Source of the DNA: an uncultured Clostridia bacterium
Lineage (GTDB): Bacteria > Bacillota > Clostridia > Christensenellales > Borkfalkiaceae
Length of the DNA stretch: 40,728 nucleotides
NCBI GenBank assembly: GCA_905235785.1
Contig: CAJOMP010000009.1
Location: forward strand, 1 to 40,728
Reading direction: 5' to 3'
Shown here: piece after piece, positions 14,884 through 22,788 of the stretch
Numbering within the stretch: the stretch's first letter is position 1
How the letters are laid out: every line of letters starts with the position of its first letter
Position numbers and translations under genes: made by a program
The notes under the pieces: generated by a model
Told to the model about the DNA's origin: nothing
Seen by the model: the letters and a program-made list of their open reading frames with translations, nothing else
Database searches by the model: none

Positions 14884-16455
14884 ATGGAAATAGTGCTTTA
14901 TATCGTATTACTCGTTGTATTTTTCGGTTCAATGGTGGCGATAGGGTTTGTCTGCCGCAGAAAAGCCGCGTCTACCGACGGATTTTTGCTCGGCGGAAGA
15001 AACGTCGGCGCGTGGCTTACGGCTTTCGCTTACGGAACGTCTTACTTTTCCGCAGTCGTGTTCGTGGGATATGCGGGGCAGTTCGGACACAGGTTCGGCA
15101 TTGCAGCCACCTGGATAGGTCTCGGCAACGCGCTTATAGGGTCGCTGCTTGCGTGGGTCTTGCTCGGAAGGCGAACAAGGCTTATGACAAGGCATTTAAA
15201 AACCGCCACGATGAGCGACTTTTTCGGAAAACGTTACGACAGCAACGCGCTTAAAATCGCCGCGGCGATAATTATATTTATTTTCCTTATTCCCTATACT
15301 GCGTCTTTATACAACGGGCTTTCAAGGCTATTTGAAATGGCGTTTCATATTGATTTTTGGATATGTATAGTTATAATGTCCGTTTTAACCGCGGTATACG
15401 TTATCGCGGGCGGGTATATGGCGACCGCTATCAACGACTTTATTCAGGGCATCATTATGGTAATAGGAATTGTCGCGGTTATCGTCGCCGTTATCTTAAC
15501 GAACGGCGGCTGGGATCAGATTTTTACGAGTTTATCGCAGGTAAACGACCCCGCGGTTTCTTCGCAGTCGGGCGTGTTTACGTCTTTCTTCGGACCGGAC
15601 GTCGTGTCGCTGTTCTTCGTTATAATTTTAACGTCTTTGGGCACGTGGGGACTTCCGCAGATGGTGCAGAAGTTTTACGCTATAAAAGACGAATCCGCGA
15701 TTATTAAAGGCACGGTGATTTCTACGGCGTTTGCCGTTATCGTTGCGGGCGGCTGTTATTTCTTGGGCGGATTTTCGAGAATATATTTTCCGGAAAAACC
15801 TGCGGACGGGTACGACGCGATTATTCCCGCTATGCTGTCCAAACTTTCGCCGATTTTAATAGGACTTGTTATTATTCTCGTTCTGTCCGCGTCTATGTCG
15901 ACTTTATCGTCGCTTTCGATGACTTCGGCGTCTACGGTTACTTTGGACTTAATTAAACCGTACAGCAAAAAGGAAATGAGCCCGAAACAGGAAGTTTTGT
16001 GGATTCGCGGGCTTATCGTTGTGTTTATAATTATTTCCGCCGTTATCGCAATTTTACAATATGAATTCAATTTCAGTTTTATCGCGCAAATGATGGGCGT
16101 TTCTTGGGGCGCGCTGGCGGGGGCTTTCCTTGCGCCGTTCCTTTACGGATTGTATTCTAAAAAGACGACGAAAGCCGCCGTTTGGTTCAGTTACGCGTAC
16201 GGCGTGGGCGTGATGGTGTTATATCTGTTTTACAGTCTGTGGCTTAAAAATTATATTACGCTTCCGTCGCTTTTGGCGTCGCCGTTAAATCTCGGCGCGC
16301 TGGTAATGCTTACGGACCTTATATTCGTTCCGCTTATAAGCCTGTTTACCAAAAAGCCCGATGAAAAAAAGGTCGAAAAGATTTTCGAGTGTTATCGCAA
16401 AACCATACTCGTTCCCGCCGAAAAAGTGCTTGTCGACGAAGACGAGCAAAAATAA
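14884..16455 (+). CDS. Sodium:solute symporter (SSS family)
   Basis: A 523-residue membrane protein with about 13 hydrophobic helices. SSS hallmarks are GFLLGGRNVGAWLTAFAYG, SYFSAVVFVGYAGQFG, AGGYMATAINDFIQGIIM and SMSTLSSLSMTSAS (Na2 site region). It would couple Na+ entry to uptake of a small solute such as a carboxylate, amino acid or osmolyte. Last gene of the ior cluster, with AAAGGAAAATCTTATG as ribosome-binding site; the context suggests an aryl acetate or other carboxylate (inference). A promoter for trxA follows. Confidence 0.9.
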   Translation: MEIVLYIVLLVVFFGSMVAIGFVCRRKAASTDGFLLGGRNVGAWLTAFAYGTSYFSAVVFVGYAGQFGHRFGIAATWIGLGNALIGSLLAWVLLGRRTRLMTRHLKTATMSDFFGKRYDSNALKIAAAIIIFIFLIPYTASLYNGLSRLFEMAFHIDFWICIVIMSVLTAVYVIAGGYMATAINDFIQGIIMVIGIVAVIVAVILTNGGWDQIFTSLSQVNDPAVSSQSGVFTSFFGPDVVSLFFVIILTSLGTWGLPQMVQKFYAIKDESAIIKGTVISTAFAVIVAGGCYFLGGFSRIYFPEKPADGYDAIIPAMLSKLSPILIGLVIILVLSASMSTLSSLSMTSASTVTLDLIKPYSKKEMSPKQEVLWIRGLIVVFIIISAVIAILQYEFNFSFIAQMMGVSWGALAGAFLAPFLYGLYSKKTTKAAVWFSYAYGVGVMVLYLFYSLWLKNYITLPSLLASPLNLGALVMLTDLIFVPLISLFTKKPDEKKVEKIFECYRKTILVPAEKVLVDEDEQK

Positions 16456-16460
16456 AAATC

Positions 16461-16489
16461 TTGATTTTGTTCGGGTAAAATGATATAAT
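16461..16489 (+). promoter_or_regulatory. trxA promoter
   Basis: TTGATT (16461-16466), 17-bp spacer, TATAAT (16484-16489), about 30 bases upstream of the trxA ATG. Confidence 0.8.
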
Positions 16490-16518
16490 CAAGTAGACAC
16501 AAAAAAAGGAGTTTCAAA

Positions 16519-16827
16519 ATGAAAGAAGTTATTGTAACAACAAACAGTTTTGAAGAAGAAGTTTTAAAAGCGGAAACCCCCGTTTTAGTCGATTTTTGGG
16601 CGACTTGGTGCGGACCGTGCCAAATGCTCGCGCCGACTGTTTCGGCAATCGCTGATAAGTACGACGGAAAAGTCAAGGTCTGCAAAGTAGATATCGACGA
16701 AAACATTGCGCTTGCGGAAAAATACGGTATAGAAGTTATCCCCACGCTCGTGGTGTTTGAAAACGGTAAAGAAAAAGCCCGCAAGTCGGGGCTTATGACG
16801 CAGGCGGAGTTAGAAACGCTTTTATAA
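16519..16827 (+). CDS. trxA: Thioredoxin
   Basis: 102 residues, standard thioredoxin length. Active site WCGPC (Trp30-Cys34) in LVDFWATWCGPCQML, the cis-Pro loop IPTLVVFENGK and the end helix. It reduces protein disulfides in the cytoplasm using thioredoxin reductase (no trxB here). AAAGGAGTTTCAAAATG is a strong ribosome-binding site. It has its own promoter and probably leads the short unit trxA-pgsA-flavoprotein. Confidence 0.95.
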   Translation: MKEVIVTTNSFEEEVLKAETPVLVDFWATWCGPCQMLAPTVSAIADKYDGKVKVCKVDIDENIALAEKYGIEVIPTLVVFENGKEKARKSGLMTQAELETLL

Positions 16828-16866
16828 AATAAAGCGGAAAGAGAGTTAACTAAACCGGTCTTTTAT

Positions 16867-17469
16867 ATGAAAGATTATATGAATAAAACAATAACGGTAC
16901 CGAATATTTTGTCTTTTATAAGGCTGTGTTTGATACCCGTTATTTTATGGGAATATATTTTCTTAAAGAAGTATATTTTAGCGGCGGTAACGGTTATTAT
17001 TTCGGGAATAACGGATATAGTCGACGGGTTTATCGCGCGGAAATTCAATATGGTGAGCCACGTCGGGCGGATATTAGACCCCGTCGCGGATAAACTCACG
17101 CAGATGGCGGTTATAGCCTGTCTTTGTTCAAGATATATAATGATGGTCGTTCCGCTTGCGATTTTGGTCGTAAAAGAACTTGCTAACGGCATTATCGCGC
17201 TCGTTATGCTTAAAAGAACGGGCAACACCATAAATTCGAGATGGCACGGCAAACTTGCCACCGTGATTTTGTACGTTATGATGGTAACGCATCTTTTTTG
17301 GGTGAATATACCTACTTTTGTTTCGGATATCTTTATATGGACGAGTATAGGCGCGATGGCGTTATCTTTCGTGTTATATACCTTACAAAACGCGGAAAAG
17401 ATAAAAACCGCCAAGGAAATTTCGGAAAGCAACGTGGAGAAACAGGGAAATGAAAGCGTTGATTATTAA
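16867..17469 (+). CDS. pgsA: CDP-diacylglycerol-glycerol-3-phosphate phosphatidyltransferase
   Basis: 200 residues, integral membrane. It makes phosphatidylglycerol phosphate, the first committed step of anionic phospholipid synthesis. The CDP-alcohol transferase signature is complete: DG-x2-AR-x8-G-x3-D-x3-D in DGFIARKF, then GRILDPVADK. Four to five hydrophobic helices. The start is uncertain: ATG 16867 or ATG 16879 (MNKTITVPNILS, which matches family N-termini better); neither has a clear ribosome-binding site. Its 3' end overlaps the next gene by 20 bases. Confidence 0.92.
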   Translation: MKDYMNKTITVPNILSFIRLCLIPVILWEYIFLKKYILAAVTVIISGITDIVDGFIARKFNMVSHVGRILDPVADKLTQMAVIACLCSRYIMMVVPLAILVVKELANGIIALVMLKRTGNTINSRWHGKLATVILYVMMVTHLFWVNIPTFVSDIFIWTSIGAMALSFVLYTLQNAEKIKTAKEISESNVEKQGNESVDY

Positions 17470-18067
17470 CGGCAGCCCGAGAAAGGGCGGCAACACGAGT
17501 TTAGCGGTAGCGGAAGTAGTAAAAACGTTGAACGAAAACGGCATAGAAACGGAAGTTATGCAAATCGGGGGCGAACCCGTCCGCGGGTGCGTGGCTTGCG
17601 GGTATTGCTTTACGCGCGGAAAATGCGCGTTTAACGACATAGTAAATTCAGCGGCGGAGAAATTTGAAAAAGCCGACGCGCTTATCGTCGCTACGCCCGT
17701 GTATTACGCGTCCGCTAACGGCACGGTCGTTTCGTTTTTAGACAGGCTGTTTTACAGTTCGCACTTCGATAAGACAATGAAAGTCGGCGCAAGTATAGCG
17801 GTGTGTCGCCGCGGCGGTTCGTCCGCAACTTTCGACGGACTCAATAAATATTTTACGATAAGCGGAATGCCCGTGGTCAGCAGTCAATACTGGAACAGCG
17901 TTCACGGCAGAGATAAGGGCGAAGCCGCGCTCGACGAAGAAGGCTTGCAAACAATGCGAACGCTTGCCCGCAACGCGGCGTTTTTGATAAAGAGCATAGC
18001 GCTCGGCAAGGAGAAGTTCGGACTTCCCGAAAAAGAGCCGAGAGTTTCCACGAATTTTATAAGATAA
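17450..18067 (+). CDS. NADPH-dependent FMN reductase / iron-sulfur flavoprotein-like
   Basis: 205 residues of the flavodoxin-like reductase family. GSPRKGGNTS is the FMN phosphate loop, and ATPVYYASANG the flavin-ring loop. It has the compact cysteine motif C-x2-C-x2-C-x5-C (GCVACGYCFTRGKC), as seen in iron-sulfur flavoproteins of anaerobes, so it may carry a [4Fe-4S] cluster in addition to FMN and transfer electrons from ferredoxin. The start overlaps pgsA by 20 bases. A GC hairpin and the 30-bp element at 18145 follow its stop. Confidence 0.85.
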   Translation: MKALIINGSPRKGGNTSLAVAEVVKTLNENGIETEVMQIGGEPVRGCVACGYCFTRGKCAFNDIVNSAAEKFEKADALIVATPVYYASANGTVVSFLDRLFYSSHFDKTMKVGASIAVCRRGGSSATFDGLNKYFTISGMPVVSSQYWNSVHGRDKGEAALDEEGLQTMRTLARNAAFLIKSIALGKEKFGLPEKEPRVSTNFIR

Positions 18068-18089
18068 CGGATAAGAATTGATTTTTTTA

Positions 18090-18130
18090 TTTATCGCCCC
18101 CGCGCTCAATCTTAGCGCGGGGGCGATAAA
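18090..18130 (+). terminator. GC hairpin after flavoprotein gene
   Basis: A 17-bp perfect stem beginning TTTATCGCCCCCGCGCT. No U-tract follows on either strand, so termination is plausible but not textbook. Confidence 0.55.
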
Positions 18131-18144
18131 AATGGATTAGAGTG

Positions 18145-18174
18145 TTTTGACCGCATTTCAAGTTTGACGACTTT
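18145..18174 (+). repeat. 30-bp element, copy 1 of an inverted pair
   Basis: Starts TTTTGACCGCATTTC and ends GTTTGACGACTTT. Identical over 30 of 30 bases to the minus strand of 30144-30173. It lies about 15 bases after the 3' hairpin of the flavoprotein gene, in sense orientation. Confidence 0.85.
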
Positions 18175-18253
18175 CGTAGCAATGTAAAAGCATTATAAAA
18201 CATTTTGTATTTATTTTGTGCGTATAGACAAAAAATGTCTAAACTTTTTTGTA

Positions 18254-18295
18254 ACAAAAAACGCCGCCCCGAAAGGTTTTAGCCTTTCGGGGCGG
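18254..18295 (-). terminator. rnpB terminator
   Basis: Perfect 13-bp stem CCGCCCCGAAAGG / CCTTTCGGGGCGG with a 6-nt loop; on the minus strand it is followed by CGTTTTTTG. Ends the RNase P RNA transcript. Confidence 0.9.
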
Positions 18296-18306
18296 ATATA
18301 CTTATT

Positions 18307-18653
18307 AAGCGGACCTGTAAGCCGAGTTCTGTCGAGTGCGAACATTTATCTACGGATAACGTTACCGTTATCCCCCAGCGATATTTTATTAAACCCTTTC
18401 GGCGGAACTCCCATAAAAGGGTTTGTCAATCTTGCGTCGGGTGGGGTTTACATTGCCCCCTGCGTTACCGTAGGGGCGGTGGGCTCTTACCCCGCCTTTT
18501 CAACCTTACCCCTTTTTATAAGGGGCGGTAATTTTCTGTTGCACTTTCCTTAAAGTCGCCTTCACCGGGATTTCTCCGGCACCCTGTTCCTGAAACGCTC
18601 GGACTTTCCTCATTGACGGTTTCTCTCCGTCCCCGCGTTCGCACAGTCCGCTT
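18307..18653 (-). ncRNA. rnpB: RNase P RNA (catalytic RNA), class A-like
   Basis: A structured RNA of about 347 nt on the minus strand. The ends pair (AAGCGGAC near 18653 with GTCCGCTT near 18307). Conserved core elements read in order: GAGGAAAGTCCGAGC (CR-I), AACAGGGTGCCGGAGAAAT, GGTAAGAGCCCACCG, and near the 3' end ACAGAACTCGGCTTACAGG. These define bacterial RNase P RNA, which cleaves pre-tRNA leaders together with RnpA (6092-6433). The arrangement looks like ancestral class A and not the B class of Bacillus, but this was judged by eye. It has its own promoter and terminator. Confidence 0.95.
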
Positions 18654-18666
18654 AAAAAGCATTTAT

Positions 18667-18695
18667 ATTATATTATGTAAAAGCGGATTTGTCAA
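18667..18695 (-). promoter_or_regulatory. rnpB promoter
   Basis: Minus strand perfect TTGACA (18695-18690), 17-bp spacer, perfect TATAAT (18672-18667). The start would fall near 18655-18660, at the mature RNA end. Confidence 0.85.
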
Positions 18696-18700
18696 GACGT

Positions 18701-18732
18701 AAAAAAGACGGTAATTTTTACCGCCTTTTTTG
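18701..18732 (-). terminator. Bidirectional terminator after micro-ORFs
   Basis: Stem AAAAAGACGGTAA / TTACCGCCTTTTT with one mismatch. T-runs exist on both strands, so it can end the micro-ORF transcript before rnpB. Confidence 0.7.
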
Positions 18733-18746
18733 TTTAAATTGTGAGT

Positions 18747-18857
18747 TTACAAGTCGTCCGCGTCCTGATCGGGGTCGTCGTACTTATTTGAAAAGTCTAC
18801 CCCCGTATAAGAACCGTTATAGTCGAACCTGCTTTTCATTTTACGCTTTTTTAGCAT
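18747..18857 (-). CDS. 36-aa acidic-tailed micro-protein
   Basis: Not recognised as a named family. Reads MLKKRKMKSRFDYNGSYTG, then VDFSNKYDDPDQDADDL: a basic N-terminus, a central aromatic/Gly patch and a strongly acidic C-terminus. Its ATG at 18857 lies 2 bases after the stop of the upstream micro-ORF and has no ribosome-binding site of its own, so translation is probably by reinitiation. An inner ATG at 18839 is the alternative start. Together with its neighbour it makes a two-micro-gene unit closed by a terminator. Support: coupling and terminator, not homology. Confidence 0.5.
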   Translation of the reverse strand: MLKKRKMKSRFDYNGSYTGVDFSNKYDDPDQDADDL

Positions 18858-18859
18858 AA

Positions 18860-18964
18860 TTATTTGCAGTTCTTCGTCGACTTTACGCTTTTGCCGCCAC
18901 AATCTTTGGTGGTCTTACGCGTACCGCAATCTTTTACAGATTTGGTGTTTTTTACGTTTCTCAT
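18860..18964 (-). CDS. 34-aa Lys/Cys repeat micro-protein
   Basis: Reads MRNVKNTKSVKDCGTRK, then TTKDCGGKSVKSTKNCK. Three imperfect repeats of (S/T)-(V/T)-K-(D/N)-C are spaced 9-11 residues apart. It is highly basic, with exactly three cysteines (13, 22, 33). A perfect ribosome-binding site (AAAGGAGAAAATTATG) supports real translation. Followed within 2 bases by the acidic micro-ORF. Possible roles are metal or RNA binding or a peptide precursor, all guesses. It does not look like the SCIFF peptide, and no radical-SAM gene is adjacent. Confidence 0.6.
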   Translation of the reverse strand: MRNVKNTKSVKDCGTRKTTKDCGGKSVKSTKNCK

Positions 18965-19064
18965 AATTTTCTCCTTTGTCGGTGTTTGCCCGAAGGCTTT
19001 TCCCGACAGAAATATTATGAGCGGGTTTTCGGTTTTTATTCTTAAAAAACGACAAAAATTTTTA

Positions 19065-19889
19065 CTATCTTACCCGTATTCTCGTAGCCTTTGCTTTGCC
19101 CGAAACAAGGTCTGCGATCGTGTGCCGCGCGGACGCGATAATTACTTCCGTACCGAACTTTACCGCGTCTTTAATGTATTCGAGTTTTGCTTTCGCCCCG
19201 TTCGCCCCTGCGCGGGAAGCGCCGTTACAGTAATTTTCGCACTCGGTAATATTTTCTAAAAGTTCGCTTGTGTCCTTGCCGTTTATCTCTTCTATAAGTG
19301 TGGAAGGGTCGTTGCTGTCTTTATAAATGCCGTCCGTACTCGTTAAAATAAGCAGACGTTTAGCGCGCACAAGGCAGGCTATCTGCGCCGCCGTTTCGTC
19401 GTTATCGACGCACTCGACTGCCTTTACCTGTTTCGCTTTTAAAGACTGAATTTCAAATCTGCGGGATTCTTCGGTAGACACCGCGTCGTTATAGTTTATA
19501 ATCGGTATGGCGTTTTGTTCTTTGCAACGCAAGAGAAGGCTTTTTAAATGTTCGCGCTTATTGTCGTCGTTAAAGTGTTGATGTTCGACGAGAACCTGTC
19601 GCAACGAATATCTGCTGTCGATATATTGCCGATAAGTAGACATTAAAATAGCCTGTCCTTGGGCGGCGTAGTCGGTTTTTGCGTCTTCTTTGCTCCCCGA
19701 AAGTTCTTTGCCGTTACGCATAATATAGTCTAATCTGCCCGTTTCCGCCGCGCCGCTCGTTATCCAGATATAGCCCGGTTTGAGTTCGCGCGAAATGCGG
19801 GCAAGCAACGTATAATCGAGCATATTGCTCTGTTTGTCGATAAGCGCCATAGAACCTATTTTGCCGACGAGTTCGGTATCGAAATTCAT
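19065..19889 (-). CDS. proB: Glutamate 5-kinase-like amino acid kinase
   Basis: 274 residues of the amino-acid-kinase fold. Motifs parallel glutamate 5-kinase: WITSGAAETG (SSGA-like), INYNDAVST, CVDNDETAAQIACLV (GDND-like), LLILTSTDGIY and GANGAKAKLEYIKDAVKFGTEVIIA. Glutamate 5-kinase makes gamma-glutamyl phosphate for proline. There is no PUA domain, and no proA is adjacent, which is unusual. The N-terminus lacks the clear VVKxGS motif of classic ProB, so a related kinase is possible. Start ATG has a CAAGGTG ribosome-binding site. Confidence 0.7.
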   Translation of the reverse strand: MNFDTELVGKIGSMALIDKQSNMLDYTLLARISRELKPGYIWITSGAAETGRLDYIMRNGKELSGSKEDAKTDYAAQGQAILMSTYRQYIDSRYSLRQVLVEHQHFNDDNKREHLKSLLLRCKEQNAIPIINYNDAVSTEESRRFEIQSLKAKQVKAVECVDNDETAAQIACLVRAKRLLILTSTDGIYKDSNDPSTLIEEINGKDTSELLENITECENYCNGASRAGANGAKAKLEYIKDAVKFGTEVIIASARHTIADLVSGKAKATRIRVR

Positions 19890-19913
19890 AATTTCACCTT
19901 GACTTTTTTAATC

Positions 19914-19942
19914 ATTTTAACATAAAGGCGCAAATTTTACAA
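19914..19942 (-). promoter_or_regulatory. Promoter of the kinase-like gene
   Basis: Minus strand TTGTAA (19942-19937), 17-bp spacer, TAAAAT (19919-19914), 25 bases upstream of the ATG. Confidence 0.55.
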
Positions 19943-20004
19943 CAAAAAAGGTATGCTTTTAACTCTTTTAACCAAACTAACAGTAAACGATATAAGGAGA
20001 TATT

Positions 20005-20538
20005 ATGGATTTTCAGGAAAGTCAGACGATAAAAAATTTAAGAACCGCGTTTTTAGCGGAAAGCGGCGCGATGAACGAATATAACTTTTTTGCTACCCAA
20101 GCGAAAAACGACGGCTTTGAGTACGTGGCGAAAACGCTTAACAAGTTCGCGCTGAACGAAAAGGCGCACGCGGAAGTGTGGTTTAAGTTGTATCACGGCA
20201 TTGCCGGAACGACGGATAACCTTATAAGTTCCGCCGATTTAGAAAACTACGAGCGCACGGTTATGTACGCGGAGTTTGCCGAAACGGCGAGAAACGAAGG
20301 ATTCCCCGATATCGCCGCGCTGTTCGACGGCGTTGCGCAGATAGAGAACGCGCACGAAAATACGTATAACGAATTGCGCAAGCAAATAGAGAGCGGCAAA
20401 ATGTTTGAAGGGAATAAAGACACCGTATGGAAATGCGCTAACTGCGGACACGTTCATACGGGCAAAACCCCGCCCGAAAAGTGCCCCGTCTGTTCGCACG
20501 ACAAAAGTTTTTTTTACAGAACACAAAGTCAAAATTAA
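20005..20538 (+). CDS. rbr: Rubrerythrin
   Basis: 177 residues. N-terminal ferritin-like four-helix domain with di-iron ligands in LAESGAMNEYNFFA, LNEKAHAEVW, FAETARNEGF and IENAHENTY; C-terminal rubredoxin domain WKCANCGHVHTG...CPVC (C-x2-C, C-x2-C). It reduces hydrogen peroxide with electrons from rubredoxin or ferredoxin systems and is typical of anaerobes. Strong ribosome-binding site ATAAGGAGATATTATG. Monocistronic, ending at a strong terminator shared with the convergent peptidase gene. Confidence 0.95.
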   Translation: MDFQESQTIKNLRTAFLAESGAMNEYNFFATQAKNDGFEYVAKTLNKFALNEKAHAEVWFKLYHGIAGTTDNLISSADLENYERTVMYAEFAETARNEGFPDIAALFDGVAQIENAHENTYNELRKQIESGKMFEGNKDTVWKCANCGHVHTGKTPPEKCPVCSHDKSFFYRTQSQN

Positions 20539-20552
20539 ACGGCATTAAAAGG

Positions 20553-20588
20553 CGCGCCGCAACTTTCCGTTGCGGCGCGTTATTTTTA
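20553..20588. terminator. Shared terminator rubrerythrin / peptidase
   Basis: Stem CGCGCCGCAAC / GTTGCGGCGCG with a 5-nt loop; TTATTTTTAT follows on the plus strand and CTTTTAATG on the minus strand. Sits between convergent genes and overlaps the last 3 bases of the peptidase gene. Confidence 0.85.
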
Positions 20589-21872
20589 TATATCTTCTTT
20601 TGTTGCGGCTAAATCCGTTATCGCCTTTTTATAAATCTCGTAAGAGTTTATGAAAAGGTCTTTTTTAACGCGTTCGTCCGCTTCGTGCAAGTGATAATTT
20701 TCGTGCGGGAATTCCGGACCGAACGCGCAACCCTTTTTAAATACCCGAGCGAAAGTGCTGCCCCCCATACTTACGGGCTTTGCGGATTGCCCCGTAACCG
20801 AGTTATACGCGTCAAGCAAAATCCGAACGAATTTGCCGTCTTTATCTATCATAACGGGCGGGTGGTCGTGGTCTATCACCGATATGTCGAGCGAACTTGT
20901 GGCGAATTTTTCCGCTACGATGTTAGCGGTAAACGGCGCGGGAATACGGCAGTCGCATAAAATTTGCGTGCCGCCGTCAGGTGTTTTTTCCGCAAGGTTC
21001 GGCGAGAAAGTAACCGCGCCCTGCTCGTTTTGCATTTGCGAAACGCCCCATTTGTCGTAAAACATATAGTCGAGTGCGTTTCCGACGTCTTCGCCGCAGT
21101 CTTTTAAGAATTCAAAGAGCGGTAAAAGCGCGTTTTTGCCGAGTTGCGGCTCAGAGCCGTGCGCCGCCACCCCGCGGCTTACGATTTTGCCGTTTTCATA
21201 GGAGAGCCCGTGTTTATTCAGAAGGGTTTTATCAAAATCGGCTTTCGGCGTAATTTCCGCATACGCGCACACGGCGTTTATTACCGTACCGCCCGAAACA
21301 GCGCCGAACTTTTTAAACGGCGGGAGTTTTACCTTGACGTAATAAAACCCCTTTTCCGCATACGAAACGGGAAAATTGCCGTCGGGTGAAAAACCGTATT
21401 CGGGAAGAGTGGTTTTAGTTTTCAGATACGCGACGTCTTGCCAGCCGCTTTCTTCGTTACAGCCGACGAAAAAGCGGAATTTTTTGCGGTACGGCTTGCC
21501 GCTGTCTTTCAGTTCTTTCAGGGCGTAAAGCGTCATAAGCATAGCGCCTTTGTCGTCGCCTATGCCCCTGCCGATAAGGTATCCGTCTTTTTCGGTAAGC
21601 GAAAAAGGCGGAAAAGTCCACCCCGTACCAACGGGGACAACGTCCAAATGTCCGATTATCCCTATTTCTTGACCTTCGCCGTAAACGATCTCGCCCGCGT
21701 AGTTATCGTAATTTATTGTTTTAAAACCGAATTTTTCCGCTAAACCCAAAAAATACGTTAGCGCGTCTTTCACTTTTTTGCCGAACGGCGCGCCGTTTTC
21801 GGGCGTTCCTTCGACGCTTTCGATAGCGATAAGTTCGCCTAAATTTTTGATAAAATCTTCGTAATTTTTCAT
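20586..21872 (-). CDS. M20 dipeptidase, PepV/Sapep-like
   Basis: 428 residues. Zinc-peptidase motifs: IIGHLDVVPVGTGW (metal His and Asp), GRGIGDDKGAMLMTLYALK (bridging Asp and general area), GCNEESGWQD (catalytic and metal Glu) and the C-terminal FGPEFPHENYHLHEADE with a metal His. PepV-like enzymes are cytoplasmic and release N-terminal residues from dipeptides, supplying amino acids. Slightly short compared with PepV (about 470). Its start ATG at 21872 has a weak upstream ribosome-binding site (AAGGCGGTAGACA). Monocistronic. Confidence 0.9.
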   Translation of the reverse strand: MKNYEDFIKNLGELIAIESVEGTPENGAPFGKKVKDALTYFLGLAEKFGFKTINYDNYAGEIVYGEGQEIGIIGHLDVVPVGTGWTFPPFSLTEKDGYLIGRGIGDDKGAMLMTLYALKELKDSGKPYRKKFRFFVGCNEESGWQDVAYLKTKTTLPEYGFSPDGNFPVSYAEKGFYYVKVKLPPFKKFGAVSGGTVINAVCAYAEITPKADFDKTLLNKHGLSYENGKIVSRGVAAHGSEPQLGKNALLPLFEFLKDCGEDVGNALDYMFYDKWGVSQMQNEQGAVTFSPNLAEKTPDGGTQILCDCRIPAPFTANIVAEKFATSSLDISVIDHDHPPVMIDKDGKFVRILLDAYNSVTGQSAKPVSMGGSTFARVFKKGCAFGPEFPHENYHLHEADERVKKDLFINSYEIYKKAITDLAATKEDI

Positions 21873-22036
21873 TGTCTACCGCCTTTTCGTATATTATAGT
21901 ATATAACTTTCGGGCAAATTTTGCAACACGGCGGGCGGATTTATTATTTTTTGCGTAGCGTTCGCCGAAAACGGCGTTTTTAATTTACTTTTTATATAAA
22001 ATTTGTTAAAATATCTATTGACAAGGCAGTTGATTT

Positions 22037-22750
22037 ATGCAAGAAAATTTGCACGACGGTCATCGCGAAAGGTTGACAGATAAATTCATAAAGTTTCCCG
22101 ATTCTTTTTCCGACCACGAGTTGTTGGAAATTTTTCTTTTTACCGTTGTTCCGAGAAAGGATACTAATCTTCTCGCGCACAGTCTTATAAAAGCGTTCGG
22201 GGGCATAAAACAGGTGTTTTCCGCCGACGCGGAACAACTTATGGCGATAAACGGCGTAGGGAAAGCGATTGCCGCGCAGATAGTTTTGCACGGCAAACTT
22301 ATGCGGAAAATCATGCAAACGCGCCCAAGCGAAAGTAATGCGTTTTCTTCGCTCTACAATATAAAACAAGAGATTACCGCCCTGTTCGACGGCGTTAAGA
22401 TCGAAAAGTTTTATTTCTTTCTTTTAAACGGAAAACACGAAAGAGTTTTCACCTTGGAATATATGGGCAAAACCGAAGAAAACGTTTACGCAAATACGGA
22501 AGAAATGGCATACGCCATGAGCGTGAACAAAGCAAGGTTTGCGGTTATAGCGCACAACCACCCGAGCGGGAACGTTGAACCGAGCATAGAAGACGATAAG
22601 GCGACGAGCAGGATTTGTTATATGTGCGAATTGCACGGGATAAGCCTTATCGACCACATAATTGTTTCGGGGCAAAAGACGTACAGTTATTATTTGGAAA
22701 AAAGACTGGAATATTTAAGAGAACGTATAAGGTCCGACGACAACATATAA
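22037..22750 (+). CDS. radC: RadC-family JAB/MPN protein
   Basis: 237 residues. An N-terminal helix-hairpin-helix (INGVGKAIAAQI from 71) and a C-terminal JAB1/MPN metalloprotease-like domain with the complete JAMM pattern HNHPSG (His173, His175) and Asp in SIEDD. RadC was once linked to DNA repair, but its real role is unsettled. An AAGG stands 11 bases before the ATG. It lies 38 bases upstream of gltX, which has its own ribosome-binding site; they may be co-transcribed. Confidence 0.9.
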   Translation: MQENLHDGHRERLTDKFIKFPDSFSDHELLEIFLFTVVPRKDTNLLAHSLIKAFGGIKQVFSADAEQLMAINGVGKAIAAQIVLHGKLMRKIMQTRPSESNAFSSLYNIKQEITALFDGVKIEKFYFFLLNGKHERVFTLEYMGKTEENVYANTEEMAYAMSVNKARFAVIAHNHPSGNVEPSIEDDKATSRICYMCELHGISLIDHIIVSGQKTYSYYLEKRLEYLRERIRSDDNI

Positions 22751-22788
22751 AAGGAAAGCGAGAAGGTCGGAATAAAAAGGAGTAATTT

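Noticed and set aside
18218..18553. 111-codon open frame on the plus strand
   Set aside because: It runs antisense through the RNase P RNA; the conserved RNA core explains the sequence.
18860..18964. SCIFF-type radical-SAM peptide precursor
   Set aside because: Cysteine spacing and sequence do not match, and there is no radical-SAM maturase beside it.
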